This document shows, piece after piece, positions 25,101 through 34,553 of a stretch of 44,015 nucleotides of DNA (within the stretch, counting starts at the first letter, position 1; every line of letters begins with the position of its first letter). Below the pieces are notes generated by a model. The model was given only the letters and a program-made list of their open reading frames with translations. It was not told where the DNA came from and did not search any database. The stretch spans positions 1-44,015 of the forward strand of contig JAILAR010000193.1 of NCBI GenBank assembly GCA_024681515.1. The letters are read 5' to 3'. Both the position numbers and the translations under genes were made by a program. The DNA comes from Eubacterium sp. (GTDB taxonomy: Bacteria; Bacillota; Clostridia; Lachnospirales; Lachnospiraceae).

Positions 25101-26414
25101 TCAAAAGACTGCCTCCTGCTCAAGTTTCCTTCCGGTTTCAAGCATCCGCACCAGCGTTTTTTTGATATCTTCCTTTTCCGGGTTCTGAAGTTCGCCGGTC
25201 TCATACTTACGGATCAGTGACTGAATCCTGTCTCTGTCATTAGCCGTCAGCGGTTTTGTATCCTGTTCATACTGTTCCAACGTTGCCACATTCATCCGAT
25301 AGGTTTTGAACGGGATCCCCGTTTTTCGCCGTAAATGCTCGTATATATAAAAGCCTCCTGCATCGATATCCCCAAAATGAAAATAATCCGCGCCCGGATT
25401 TGCCTCATGCATTTTCTTTAAAAAAACTCTTTTTGTCGCATTGTGATAACCGCCAAGATACAGGAGAGCAACTTCCTCTCCAAAATCATTGCTGTGGAAG
25501 GTGGTAAGATTTTCCACGGTGATCACGGTTTTACCCATCAGACGGATCCCCGTAATGCTCCGAAGGGAATTTGTGGAAAATGCAATATCTCCCGTCAAAC
25601 TTCCGATATCCAATGTCTGCGCTCCCAACGAAAGAACCACAGGTCCTTTTATCATCACATAAGAGGGCGTCCGTATGACGTTACACTCCTCAAGCACCTT
25701 GTCCTTCTCCGGATAATCTCCGTACCGGAAGAGACAGCTTTCTACCTTCCCGGCCAATGTCTCCAATCGTTTGGAATCATGAAAAAGTCGAATCGAAAGA
25801 TTTCGGATATAAGTTTCCTCTGTGACTGTCTGCAATTCCCGAAAAACCTTCCAGAGATCCCTATAATCCATATCACCCACAACTGACGGTTTATGATTTG
25901 AACCCCTTGAATCTGACCGTCCTTCTTCATAATACTCCGGAAGTTTTCCCTTCGCAATTCGTTCTTCCTGTGCTTCAATGTACCGAAGCAGCGCCTCTGA
26001 CAGATCCCCGAACGGAAACCGTGTTTCAATAAAAGCCTTCTCCTCCGACAGAAATCCGGACAATTCCTTCAGGATATCGCGTTTCGGCTGACGTCCAAGC
26101 AAACGGTATAATTCGTCTGTCCAAAACGTTTGATCAGGTTTCACCGTCACCTTCGTTACCCTCTGATTGATCGTCTTGATTTCAATCAATCCACGGTCGC
26201 GAAGATCACAAAGATCACGATTCAATTCCACAAAAAAATCATACTCACGTTCATCAGCGTACTTCGGGAAAAGCGCTTCCGGTTTCACGGAAAATGATTG
26301 ATTCCGACTATTCTCACCACGAAACGTCGCGCTGCGCTCGTATTTTTCAAGCAAATATTCAAGAATTTTCCTTTGTTCCTTCGATAGCATTATAGAATCA
26401 CTTTCATCAGTCAT
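25101..26414 (-). CDS. jetD: Wadjet system nuclease JetD
   Basis: A 437-residue topoisomerase VI-A-like nuclease that cleaves closed circular DNA trapped by the JetABC complex. The N-terminal half is helical or winged-helix (the DUF3322-like part). The C-terminal half is a TOPRIM domain (DUF2220-like) with acidic Glu301 in VITVENLTTF and the DxD pair Asp349/Asp351 in HFGDIDAGGF. It is the last gene of jetABCD, 48 bp after jetC. The ATG at 26414 is taken as the start, with ATG 26390 as an alternative; neither has a good ribosome site, so coupling to jetC is likely. The key residues are intact. Confidence 0.92.
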   Translation of the reverse strand: MTDESDSIMLSKEQRKILEYLLEKYERSATFRGENSRNQSFSVKPEALFPKYADEREYDFFVELNRDLCDLRDRGLIEIKTINQRVTKVTVKPDQTFWTDELYRLLGRQPKRDILKELSGFLSEEKAFIETRFPFGDLSEALLRYIEAQEERIAKGKLPEYYEEGRSDSRGSNHKPSVVGDMDYRDLWKVFRELQTVTEETYIRNLSIRLFHDSKRLETLAGKVESCLFRYGDYPEKDKVLEECNVIRTPSYVMIKGPVVLSLGAQTLDIGSLTGDIAFSTNSLRSITGIRLMGKTVITVENLTTFHSNDFGEEVALLYLGGYHNATKRVFLKKMHEANPGADYFHFGDIDAGGFYIYEHLRRKTGIPFKTYRMNVATLEQYEQDTKPLTANDRDRIQSLIRKYETGELQNPEKEDIKKTLVRMLETGRKLEQEAVF

Positions 26415-26462
26415 ACAATAATATAATCATTCAATCACACTGTCATACAATCATCTATGTAT

Positions 26463-29400
26463 TCATAGATCATATTCCTCAATAATGCTTCGGTTGCCCT
26501 CCCGGATCGCAGTCAGAACAGATCCCACATGTTCTCCGATCACTTCGATCTTCTGGGGCGGAGTAGCCATGATCACCTGTAGTTTCAGGTCATTCATGAA
26601 TTCCAGCATGGATTTGATCCGATCGTCATCCATTTTATCAAACGCCTCGTCCAGAAGCATCAATCGCACGGAATTCCCGTACCTGTATAATTGATAGAAG
26701 GATGCGGCAATCGCTACATAATAAGGCACCTGTGTCTCACTTCCGCTCTTCTCGCCATATATATCGGAAAATCTCTGGCGCTGCCCGTTTTTCTTCCGGA
26801 TCTCAATATCATAATCCAGATAGGAACGATAGTCCGTATATTCCTCGATCACTTTTTCTCCCTTATCATCGCCTACCATCAGCTTTGCAAAGAGATCCTC
26901 GATCTCATCTTTATACTCCGCTTCAAAGGCACTTGTCCAAAGATTATTCTCACCCTCCATATTATATTCCGATGTAATCATCCGATAGAGACTTTCTTTT
27001 CTCTTATCGAAAGTAATTTTGAAATAGTAGCTGTCCTCACCGTAATATACATTCTCCAGTGCTTTATTCAGGTTTTTGAACTCCTGTCTGGCATTTTCGA
27101 TATGCTCCTTCATCTTCGAAAGAAAATCGCTGCGGAAGATTCGCTCGCAGTCAGCCTTTGCGGAACGAAGCTTCTCTTCATACCTGACGATCTCAACCCT
27201 TGCCAGTTTATCTGCTGCCTCCCTATACTGCGAAGCCTCTTTGGTTCCTCGCGTAAAGTCCAGTGAAAATTCCGCATTGAAATCGCTCTGCTGTGCATAC
27301 AGACGTTGCAGCAGACTGTCACGTTCATTTTCAAACTGTTTTTTCTGTGGACTGAAATTCTGGAAGATCTGCTTTGGTTCTTTCGTTTTTCGATTCATCT
27401 GATATTTTTCATTCGCAACTGCATATTCCGCTCCCGCGGTTTCATAGATCTCATCCACTGAATTCTTCTTTATGCGAAGTTCGATTTCTTCCACCGATAC
27501 ACGTTTTTCAAGTTCCTCCACCTGCAGTTCGAGGCGATTTTTCTCTTCTTTGATGTTATCTTTTTCCGTCTCTTTCTCATTCAGTTCTGTCTTCTTCTCT
27601 CCCAACTTGATCGAAAGTTCGATCAATGTCGGATCCTTCTCCGCCGTCTTCAGCTCCGCCTTCGTCTCCGCGATATCTTTCCGCAGCGAAGCTATCTTCG
27701 TCGGTGCAGAGAGATACAGACTCATCACCTTAACATTTACATTTTTTCCTGCTTCCAGAACCTGATTATATTTCTCCAGTTCCTCCCTCAGCGTCTTACG
27801 CTCTCCGGTCCTCTGCTCCAGTTCTTCCAAAACATTTTTCAGCTGCACACGGTACGCATTGATACCGATATACGGATCCCTGTAATCCTTCGGATTCAGA
27901 TGCCTTACCACATATCCCTGGTACAGCATGCATTCCGGTGTGATCGCGATCTTATGGTTTTCCAGCTCATCCACCGTATCGCAGCGGATCACCCGTCCGA
28001 GCACATACTGTACATATGCCGCAGCAAAACGATTATCCGTCCGAACCACATAGGCAAGACTCTTACTGTTTTCTTCATAATCCTGTGGGAGTTTCCGCGT
28101 ATGAATGATTCCTGCAGAATGGATCGTATCACGATTTTTATCATACACCCGAAGCGCCACATTGTAATGCTCCGGCTCCACCACAAGATAGAACTTCTGC
28201 GTATTGAAATAGCCCTCCACCGCATTTCGCCAGCGTTCATCCGTTATTTCCAAAAGGTCAGACAGGATATATACCTTTGACTGAATCCCCCGCCTGCGGT
28301 ATTCCTCTTCGATCAACGCCTTCAGATGCTGTGTTGCCTGCGGATAGGTAAGCTTTCTTTTTTCCAACGACGCCTGCCGTTCCCGAAGGTCTCGGATCTT
28401 CTTATCCAGTAAGTCCAGTTGAACATTCATCCGGGCTTTCTGATCATTATATTCCTGATAGTCTTTTTCAAAATGTTCAGACAATGATTGAATGATCTGC
28501 TTCTTCTCTTCTTCATATCCCGCTTCCAGAAGCAGTCCGATCTCCTTCTGTCCCTCAAGGGTCTGTGAGAGCGACTGATTTAACGTTTTCACATATGAGA
28601 CAACCTTTGCCTGTTCCGTCTCCAGTTTCTTCCTGCGATCCACCTCATCCTTCAGGTTTTGTGTAAGCTCATCCAGATGTCGTTTCAGACCTTCCACCAG
28701 TTTTCCGGCCTCATTATTACTGATACTGACATTCAGATTCAGGATCTCATCTCCCAATGCACGGATCTTCTGTTCAAGAATCCGTAACCGTTCCTCGATT
28801 CCAAGAATCGTTTGCTTTTTCAGTTCGATCTCACTCTTATCTGCCTTCAGCGACTCCAAAGTCGCATCCATATCAGCCAGCTTCAGAAGAATATCATTGA
28901 TCAGAAGATCCTTGTCTTTTCGTTCAATCTCATCAAAGGTTCCAAGAATTTCTGTCAACGCTTCCAGTTGTTTCTTCGTTTTATTCAGCGTATTTTCCAG
29001 TTCATCCAGAAGGCTGATGTTATTCTTCAGACTCTCCACATCCACCCTGCCTTCACTGAGAACGAACTTATTGATGAATTCCTTCACATTGTCCATGGGT
29101 TTAAACGCCAGGGACTTCGGAATGATATCAAAGAACTTTTCATCCAGATTGCCCATACGATGTCGGAACCGATCCCGTGCAGCCTTGTCCGTATCCATGT
29201 ATTTGATCTTCCGCGTTCTGTTTCGGAATTCTTCGGCAAGTGAAGGCCTGTTATCCGTAATAAACGAAAGATCCTCCAATCTGCATTCCTCTGCATACCA
29301 ACGTTTTACCACCGGACTCTCCTCATCCTGGGAAAGCATGTGCACCCCAAGAACAAAGTAACTATCCGTCTTCTCTTCGTAGAATTCCAGTGCGATATTT

Positions 29401-29678
29401 GCCGGAACCGTCCCATTACGATGATAGGTCTCATCCTCATTCCCGACTTTGCAACGAACATATCCCTTAAGATCCCGATTTCCCTTTTCATTGGCAGCCA
29501 TATTGAATTTTCGGGAATTTGTGGTAAGCACAAGTTGGATCGCATCCAGAACCGTGGATTTACCGGCGGTATTCTCTCCACTGATCAGTGTAGAACCGTT
29601 CAGGGCAATACGTTCATTTTCAAAGAAATGCCAGTTCACAAGTTGAATTCGGCAAAGTGTTTTTTTTATGATATCCAT
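26463..29678 (-). CDS. jetC: Wadjet SMC-like ATPase JetC
   Basis: A 1071-residue MukB/SMC-like ATPase that extrudes DNA loops as part of the Wadjet complex. Walker A is GENTAGKST (34-42). Long coiled coils (about 225-460 and 640-760) flank a hinge or elbow region. The C-terminal head has signature SGSETQ (~978) and Walker B LMLLDEAFD (~1006-1014), followed by a D-loop and a switch-like MATPP. It works with JetA (kleisin), JetB (KITE) and JetD. The ATG at 29678 follows AAAGGG. All ATPase motifs are intact, suggesting a working system. Confidence 0.94.
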   Translation of the reverse strand: MDIIKKTLCRIQLVNWHFFENERIALNGSTLISGENTAGKSTVLDAIQLVLTTNSRKFNMAANEKGNRDLKGYVRCKVGNEDETYHRNGTVPANIALEFYEEKTDSYFVLGVHMLSQDEESPVVKRWYAEECRLEDLSFITDNRPSLAEEFRNRTRKIKYMDTDKAARDRFRHRMGNLDEKFFDIIPKSLAFKPMDNVKEFINKFVLSEGRVDVESLKNNISLLDELENTLNKTKKQLEALTEILGTFDEIERKDKDLLINDILLKLADMDATLESLKADKSEIELKKQTILGIEERLRILEQKIRALGDEILNLNVSISNNEAGKLVEGLKRHLDELTQNLKDEVDRRKKLETEQAKVVSYVKTLNQSLSQTLEGQKEIGLLLEAGYEEEKKQIIQSLSEHFEKDYQEYNDQKARMNVQLDLLDKKIRDLRERQASLEKRKLTYPQATQHLKALIEEEYRRRGIQSKVYILSDLLEITDERWRNAVEGYFNTQKFYLVVEPEHYNVALRVYDKNRDTIHSAGIIHTRKLPQDYEENSKSLAYVVRTDNRFAAAYVQYVLGRVIRCDTVDELENHKIAITPECMLYQGYVVRHLNPKDYRDPYIGINAYRVQLKNVLEELEQRTGERKTLREELEKYNQVLEAGKNVNVKVMSLYLSAPTKIASLRKDIAETKAELKTAEKDPTLIELSIKLGEKKTELNEKETEKDNIKEEKNRLELQVEELEKRVSVEEIELRIKKNSVDEIYETAGAEYAVANEKYQMNRKTKEPKQIFQNFSPQKKQFENERDSLLQRLYAQQSDFNAEFSLDFTRGTKEASQYREAADKLARVEIVRYEEKLRSAKADCERIFRSDFLSKMKEHIENARQEFKNLNKALENVYYGEDSYYFKITFDKRKESLYRMITSEYNMEGENNLWTSAFEAEYKDEIEDLFAKLMVGDDKGEKVIEEYTDYRSYLDYDIEIRKKNGQRQRFSDIYGEKSGSETQVPYYVAIAASFYQLYRYGNSVRLMLLDEAFDKMDDDRIKSMLEFMNDLKLQVIMATPPQKIEVIGEHVGSVLTAIREGNRSIIEEYDL

Positions 29679-29706
29679 ACGGACCCTTTCTCAATCAATT
29701 ATCTGA

Positions 29707-29770
29707 TTCAATCATGTTTCAATTCAATCACTTTTCAATTTAATTATGTTTCGATTCAAGCATGTTTCAA
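29707..29770. repeat. 16-bp tandem repeat, four copies, between jetB and jetC
   Basis: Four consecutive 16-bp units (29707, 29723, 29739 and 29755) follow the pattern TTCAATCATGTTTCAA with 0-4 changes each. The array ends at 29770, and the jetB stop codon begins at 29771. It occupies most of the jetB-jetC gap. Confidence 0.9.
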
Positions 29771-30439
29771 TCAGAAATCATCTTCAAATATCACTTCCGA
29801 CAGATCCTCCATCTCCTCACTCTCCCCGCCCCGCGCATTCGAATCCGCATAGCTCCGGAGTTTCTTCTCTGTCATTTCATAGAACGCATTGATATCATCC
29901 ACTGTAACCGCCATCAGGACCGATGGATAAATGAGGATCCGCGCGTCTGCCTGATTCACATCGGCATCAATATTTCGGAGGATATTGTACCTTCGATAAA
30001 GTGCAACCATATTCCGTTCCGTGATCTTGTCCATGACGGGTTTCGTCTTTACTTTTAAAAGTGCATATTTCTCACGGATCTCCTCCATCAGCACGACCAC
30101 TTCCTCGTAGGAGCTGGAGATCTCTTTTCGCTTTTCGATATACAGAAGCCGCAGGATAAGAAGAAAGATGCTCTCCATCTTGGTCAGCTGCAAACGCCCT
30201 GTATCATACTCTCCGGCCAGACCGATCACACCCTGATCCTCATTGATCTTCACGGTATAACCAAGCAGATCAAAATAGGTTTTGAACAGTTCCTTATTCT
30301 CCCTCACAAAAATATAATCTTTTCGTGTATCTTCTTTCTTTTTCAAAAGAAAGCACTGGTTCAGAAGCTTATTTGCCGCCACACGGAAGCGCTCCTTCTC
30401 CGCTACGGAAGAGACCAGTTTTTCGAAATCCTCAAACAT
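29771..30439 (-). CDS. jetB: Wadjet KITE subunit JetB
   Basis: A 222-residue DUF4194/MukE-like protein that binds the kleisin JetA and the JetC heads. Visible features are two winged-helix-like segments, including AANKLLNQCFLLKKKED and LLYIEKRKEISSSYEEVVVLMEEI, and an acidic C-terminus (ESEEMEDLSEVIFEDDF). The ATG at 30439 has GGAGAG 7 bases upstream; an ATG at 30454 is possible. Assignment rests mainly on size, fold pattern and its place between jetA and jetC. Confidence 0.88.
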   Translation of the reverse strand: MFEDFEKLVSSVAEKERFRVAANKLLNQCFLLKKKEDTRKDYIFVRENKELFKTYFDLLGYTVKINEDQGVIGLAGEYDTGRLQLTKMESIFLLILRLLYIEKRKEISSSYEEVVVLMEEIREKYALLKVKTKPVMDKITERNMVALYRRYNILRNIDADVNQADARILIYPSVLMAVTVDDINAFYEMTEKKLRSYADSNARGGESEEMEDLSEVIFEDDF

Positions 30440-30594
30440 TTTTATTCTCTCCATATCAATCCCGTATCATGGATTTTTTATCCTTCGCATGCCATCTCAA
30501 ACACGACTTAAATTGTTTGTAGAATTCATAATGTCAGTAGCTTGCGTATTGCCTGCGTTGTGTATTTATCCTGTCAAATTTGTATTTCACCTGC

Positions 30595-31992
30595 TCACCG
30601 CTTCAGAATCTCAAAGTACGGGATAGTACAGCCCCCGACCTCTGCCCGTCTCGAAGTTCTGCGCACCTTATAGATATTTGCCGCATTTCCGGCATAGATA
30701 CTCACATAGATCAATCGGATCACATCTCGTCTGTCCTTCACTTCAATCTCTGTCACGGGGATTTTCTCCCTGTCCTTCAGCAATTCAGACACATAAGCGT
30801 TGATATTCTTTCTTGTAAAACGCCTCCGATTTTTCTGTCTGAGTGCTTCCTTATAAAGTGCACGCTCCTCTTCACTCATCACCGGCGTCATATCAATCGT
30901 ACCGATCTCCGCCATCTTCTTTTTCAACGGGATCGTTTTCAGGGATTCCGCAGAAATGTACCTCTGTGGGAAAAGAGTGATCTTGGGCGATGCGCCCTCT
31001 GCGTCATCACTCAGACTCGCCCCCTCCTTTCCGAGTCCCTCTGCCATGGCATTCAGAATCTTCGAAAGTTTCCCCTCCAGGTTATTTCCCGTTGCAAGCA
31101 GAAACTCCGCACGGCGGACAGCATTTCGCATATATTTCGTATGCTTGTTATCGATTTCCTCGATAATATCATCCAACCGATAAAATGCAGATTTGATATC
31201 CATCAGATCACTCACCAGGTTATCATAGGCAGTGTCCGCATCCTCTACCTTCCGCACTTCCATATAGCCGGCCACTGCCTTGTCCATGATCTCGCCGCTA
31301 CTCATCATTCCATCGATCCGTTCAATGATCGCACTGCGGAAATACGCAATATTCTCTGCTGTTTTCATACGAAGATACGCTTTGGATCCGATATCCTGAT
31401 GATACTTGAAGAAATGCTCCAGCACTTCATTTGCATCCATATCATTGGTCTGCTTATCCATGTGACGTTTGATACTGACGTTCAGACGTTTCAACTCCGA
31501 GATCAGACGGTTGGTGTTTTCCTCCACGCCCAGGATGATCAGCTCATAGGGTTTTGTCAGAAGTTCTTCATTTTGCAACGTGGAATAAATCTGGGAGATG
31601 ATCCCCTGATATTCGGTCTCCTCCTCCCTGATCACCCGATTCATACTTTCAACGATCGGGATCGCATATTCAAACATCACCACATTCAGCTGATGATTCT
31701 CCGCCTGTTCATATTCCAACCAGCCCGCACTTTTCAGCGCTGCGATCACTCCGTTTGCTTTCTCTCTGGAATCCCTGACGTACGTCTCGTCGTCAAAGGA
31801 GATCTCGTCATCGTCAGAATCGAAATAATCCGTCAGAACCCTTACCACCGTTTCCCGATCAACGCCATAAGAGATCTCCGGCTTAAATGTATTAAAGATC
31901 AGCAGGATTGCATCGGCGTACATGCTGCGATATTTACTTGTCAGAGGCTTATAAAAATCCACCGGAAGGATTTCAAAAAGATTTTTAGCCAT
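30595..31992 (-). CDS. jetA: Wadjet kleisin-like subunit JetA
   Basis: A 465-residue, mostly helical MukF-like protein that bridges the JetC heads. The N-terminus (MAKNLFEILPVDFYKPLTSKYRSMYAD) and the conserved RRTSRRAEVGG near the C-terminus resemble the clostridial JetA family formerly annotated as DUF5716 (recalled, not searched). This would make the system type II-like rather than the DUF3375 type I. The first gene of the cluster, it begins only 37 bp after the AMMECR1-fusion gene on the same strand. No separate promoter was identified in that gap. A gap of about 150 bp to jetB holds no clear feature. Confidence 0.9.
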   Translation of the reverse strand: MAKNLFEILPVDFYKPLTSKYRSMYADAILLIFNTFKPEISYGVDRETVVRVLTDYFDSDDDEISFDDETYVRDSREKANGVIAALKSAGWLEYEQAENHQLNVVMFEYAIPIVESMNRVIREEETEYQGIISQIYSTLQNEELLTKPYELIILGVEENTNRLISELKRLNVSIKRHMDKQTNDMDANEVLEHFFKYHQDIGSKAYLRMKTAENIAYFRSAIIERIDGMMSSGEIMDKAVAGYMEVRKVEDADTAYDNLVSDLMDIKSAFYRLDDIIEEIDNKHTKYMRNAVRRAEFLLATGNNLEGKLSKILNAMAEGLGKEGASLSDDAEGASPKITLFPQRYISAESLKTIPLKKKMAEIGTIDMTPVMSEEERALYKEALRQKNRRRFTRKNINAYVSELLKDREKIPVTEIEVKDRRDVIRLIYVSIYAGNAANIYKVRRTSRRAEVGGCTIPYFEILKR

Positions 31993-32029
31993 ATTTCATT
32001 CACCAATGCTTTTCCAAAATATTATTTCA

Positions 32030-33448
32030 TCACACATGCCGTACCACTTCGAACCGCTGCAGTTTCACCTTCTCCTTTGCACCGATACCGGCCTTCTTCT
32101 TTGCAATGGCGATCTGCTGCTCCACGGTATCCACGCCGTCCAGATCCGGCAGAAGAAGCCCCCGCCGTCCGCCGGAGGTGACAATGACGCCGTAACGCTT
32201 CACATCCAGTTGATCCGGAGAATCAATATCCTCCGGCTCTCCGAGAACATCCACGTTGATCTCCAAAAGCGGCAGTTCCTCCGGCCGTATTGCTTCAAAC
32301 CGGGGATCCCTGGTAGACGCACTGACGGCATTCTGTATGATCTCCCGTGCCACACAATCCTCCGTCGGAAGGATCGTACCGATACAGCCCCGGAGCCTCC
32401 CTTCCTTATGGATCGAGACAAATGCACCCGCACGGCTTCGCAGCATTTCTGCCGGAAGATCCGCCGGAAGATCGATCACTTTTCGGTGCAGGATATAACT
32501 CTCCAGAGATCTGCGTGCGAGCCGGACATAAGCATCCGCGTGCTCTGCCATTTCCGCCACCCTCTGCTCCTGACGGGCGATATACGCGAGGCGGAAATGA
32601 CGGTCAGGGATCGATCTTCCCGGAGTCTTTTCCTCCGACACGCCTTCCAAAGCAGGATAAAACGAACAGATCCCGTATCCCACCCCAGTCACATCCTGGT
32701 GAGAATAGGTCCGCGGATTAACGGCCGTTCCATCCAGTGCCCCGGCCATGATCACAAACGACCTGTGTCCGCATTCCGCTGCCTTGTCACAGAAGTTCTC
32801 ATCAAAATCAAACAGTTCTCCGAAGGCTGCACGTCCCATGACATCCATGATCCTCGCATCGTATTCCGGACCTTCCGGCGCAAACCCGTAAGGTCCGTGG
32901 GACTGCAGCTTGTGGGACAGGTCTCCGCTGGCCACAAAAACCACACGTCTGCCGATCTCATCAGCGGCCTGCCGGATGATCTCTCCCAGTCGGTAATGCT
33001 CCGTAAGCGAAAGACCCGAAAGCCCGATCCGGATCAGTTTGAAACCACTGTATTTCTGCCGGATGAACCAAAGAGGTACCATAGTCCCGTGATCCAGCCG
33101 TGGTTTTCGCTCCCCCTCGGTTCCCGCCGGAAACCCTTCCTCATCAGCGATCTGACAGATCCGATCCCTGAGTACACCGTCATAGGATTCCTCAAAAGAA
33201 ACCTGCGGCGCACCAAAATCCGAAAAGCTCCCCTTTGCTCCGGTCCCCGGTGAAATATGGAAATAATCCGCATACATGGTTGCATGGGGACTGGTAATGA
33301 TCACTGTCTCCGGTCTGAGCTTTGCGATCTCCTCTGCCACCTGTTCATAAGAACGGATGGTCTCCCGGACCTCATCCTCTCTTCCCCCGCCGATGGCAGG
33401 AACGATCAGCGGCGGATGCGGTACCATAAAAGCTGCCTGAATTGACAT
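32030..33448 (-). CDS. AmmeMemoRadiSam protein: fused MEMO-like and AMMECR1 domains
   Basis: A 472-residue fusion. Residues 1-~265 form a MEMO/class III extradiol dioxygenase-like domain (MVPHPPLIVPAIGGG with His11, SPHATMYADYF, LDHGTMVPL, ASGDLSHKL). Residues ~300-472 form an AMMECR1 domain (GAFVSIHKEGRLRGCIGTI with a conserved Cys, SASTRDPRF, LPLLEINVDVL). In many bacteria these are separate system proteins B and A. The radical SAM partner lies directly upstream. The biochemical role of the system is not established as far as I know; redox or iron chemistry and RNA or protein modification have been suggested. A GGAGGAG site precedes the ATG. Confidence 0.93.
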   Translation of the reverse strand: MSIQAAFMVPHPPLIVPAIGGGREDEVRETIRSYEQVAEEIAKLRPETVIITSPHATMYADYFHISPGTGAKGSFSDFGAPQVSFEESYDGVLRDRICQIADEEGFPAGTEGERKPRLDHGTMVPLWFIRQKYSGFKLIRIGLSGLSLTEHYRLGEIIRQAADEIGRRVVFVASGDLSHKLQSHGPYGFAPEGPEYDARIMDVMGRAAFGELFDFDENFCDKAAECGHRSFVIMAGALDGTAVNPRTYSHQDVTGVGYGICSFYPALEGVSEEKTPGRSIPDRHFRLAYIARQEQRVAEMAEHADAYVRLARRSLESYILHRKVIDLPADLPAEMLRSRAGAFVSIHKEGRLRGCIGTILPTEDCVAREIIQNAVSASTRDPRFEAIRPEELPLLEINVDVLGEPEDIDSPDQLDVKRYGVIVTSGGRRGLLLPDLDGVDTVEQQIAIAKKKAGIGAKEKVKLQRFEVVRHV

Positions 33449-33465
33449 GTTTTCTCCTCCCGGTT

Positions 33466-33502
33466 AATATTTCATACCTCGCACTTAACTCGCTACGTAA
33501 TA
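33466..33502 (-). repeat. Leader motif copy upstream of the AMMECR1-fusion gene
   Basis: On the gene strand TACGTAGCG...GCGAGGTATGAAATA precedes the GGGAGGAG site of the gene starting at 33448. It is a diverged copy of the GCGAAGTRTGRAATA family. Confidence 0.5.
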
Positions 33503-33519
33503 TAAGCTCTTTCACCTGG

Positions 33520-34386
33520 TCATACATTTCCCGTATAAACATGATTCAGATTTCTTTCCGCCACTTCCTTTAGCCGAAAAATCTTCCTTACCGGCGTGGC
33601 ATCGCGGTCCGTCATACGGAACCGCGGAAAGAATCTTGACAGATGCAGCGGGATTTCCTGTCCGATCCGGTTCCCGTCTCTGTCAGTCAGCTCGCGGACC
33701 CAGGCGCTCAGCTCGGCGATCTCCTCCTCGGAATCATTTTCTCCGGGGATGATCAATGTCGTCAGTTCCACATGACAGATCTTCACTGCCTCACGGATAA
33801 ACTCCATCACCATGCCTCTGTCACCCTTCAGCACCTCCCTGTAATAACGGTCCGTAAAGCCCTTCAGGTCGATGTTCATGGCATGAATATACGGTGCGAT
33901 CTCCCGCAGGACGGACAGATCCGCCATACCATTGGTGACAAGGACATTCTTCATTCCCCGCTCCGACACCAGCCGCGCTGTATCCCGTACATACTCATAC
34001 GCCACCAACGGCTCATTGTAGGTAAATGCCATGCCGAGATTTCCTCGTCCCCGATTCCTGTAATACTCTGCGGTCTCAGCCAGCTCCTCGGGAGAAATAT
34101 AGTCTGCTTCCGCCGCCCGCTCCAAAACCTCGTCCGCCCATGAAATTTCATAATTCTGGCAAAAGGGACACCGCAGATTACAGCCGTAGCTTCCCACCGA
34201 AAGGATGTAACTCCCCAGATGAAATCGCCGGAGCGGTTTTTTCTCGATGGGATCCAGCGCCAGGGCCGTCACCCGACCATAGTTTTCCGGCAAAACTTTT
34301 CCGTCCCGGCAGACACGCACGTTACAGAAACCATGCCTGTCCTCCGGGATATCACAATGCCGATAACATACCTCGCATACTGCCAT
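33520..34386 (-). CDS. amrS: AmmeMemoRadiSam radical SAM enzyme
   Basis: A 288-residue radical SAM protein. The cluster motif is Cys69-x3-Cys73-x2-Cys76 in YGCNLRCPFCQN. A Cys-rich N-terminal extension (MAVCEVCYRHC, HGFCNVRVC) precedes it, as in pyruvate-formate-lyase-activating-enzyme-like AmrS proteins. FTYNEPLVAYEY and NIDLKGF are further family marks. It is the first gene of the amrS, MEMO-AMMECR1, jetABCD run. The ATG at 34386 follows GAGG; the frame to 34422 runs into a repeat. The substrate is unknown. Confidence 0.93.
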   Translation of the reverse strand: MAVCEVCYRHCDIPEDRHGFCNVRVCRDGKVLPENYGRVTALALDPIEKKPLRRFHLGSYILSVGSYGCNLRCPFCQNYEISWADEVLERAAEADYISPEELAETAEYYRNRGRGNLGMAFTYNEPLVAYEYVRDTARLVSERGMKNVLVTNGMADLSVLREIAPYIHAMNIDLKGFTDRYYREVLKGDRGMVMEFIREAVKICHVELTTLIIPGENDSEEEIAELSAWVRELTDRDGNRIGQEIPLHLSRFFPRFRMTDRDATPVRKIFRLKEVAERNLNHVYTGNV

Positions 34387-34398
34387 AGCCGATCCTCT

Positions 34399-34432
34399 AT
34401 TCCACACTTCGCGCTCCTGCACTCCGTGAAAT
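34399..34432 (-). repeat. Leader motif copy upstream of amrS
   Basis: On the gene strand ATTTCACGGAGTGC, a short spacer, then GCGCGAAGTGTGGAAT ends about 12 bases before the start codon at 34386, overlapping the approach to the GAGG site. It is one of the best-conserved copies. Confidence 0.7.
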
Positions 34433-34483
34433 CATCACTTCGTGCCTCTGATTCTATACTATCCAATAGGGAATGCAATTTCA

Positions 34484-34523
34484 AGAAAAAAGTAACCATC
34501 TCCTCATCGGAAATGGTTACTTT
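34484..34523 (-). terminator. Terminator of the UBA-like membrane protein gene
   Basis: On the minus strand AAAGTAACCAT pairs with ATGGTTACTTT (11 bp) across a 13-nt loop and is followed by a T-rich run. It starts about 30 bp after the stop at 34554. Confidence 0.85.
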
Positions 34524-34553
34524 CTGACATCTATACATGCTCCTAATCAATAA

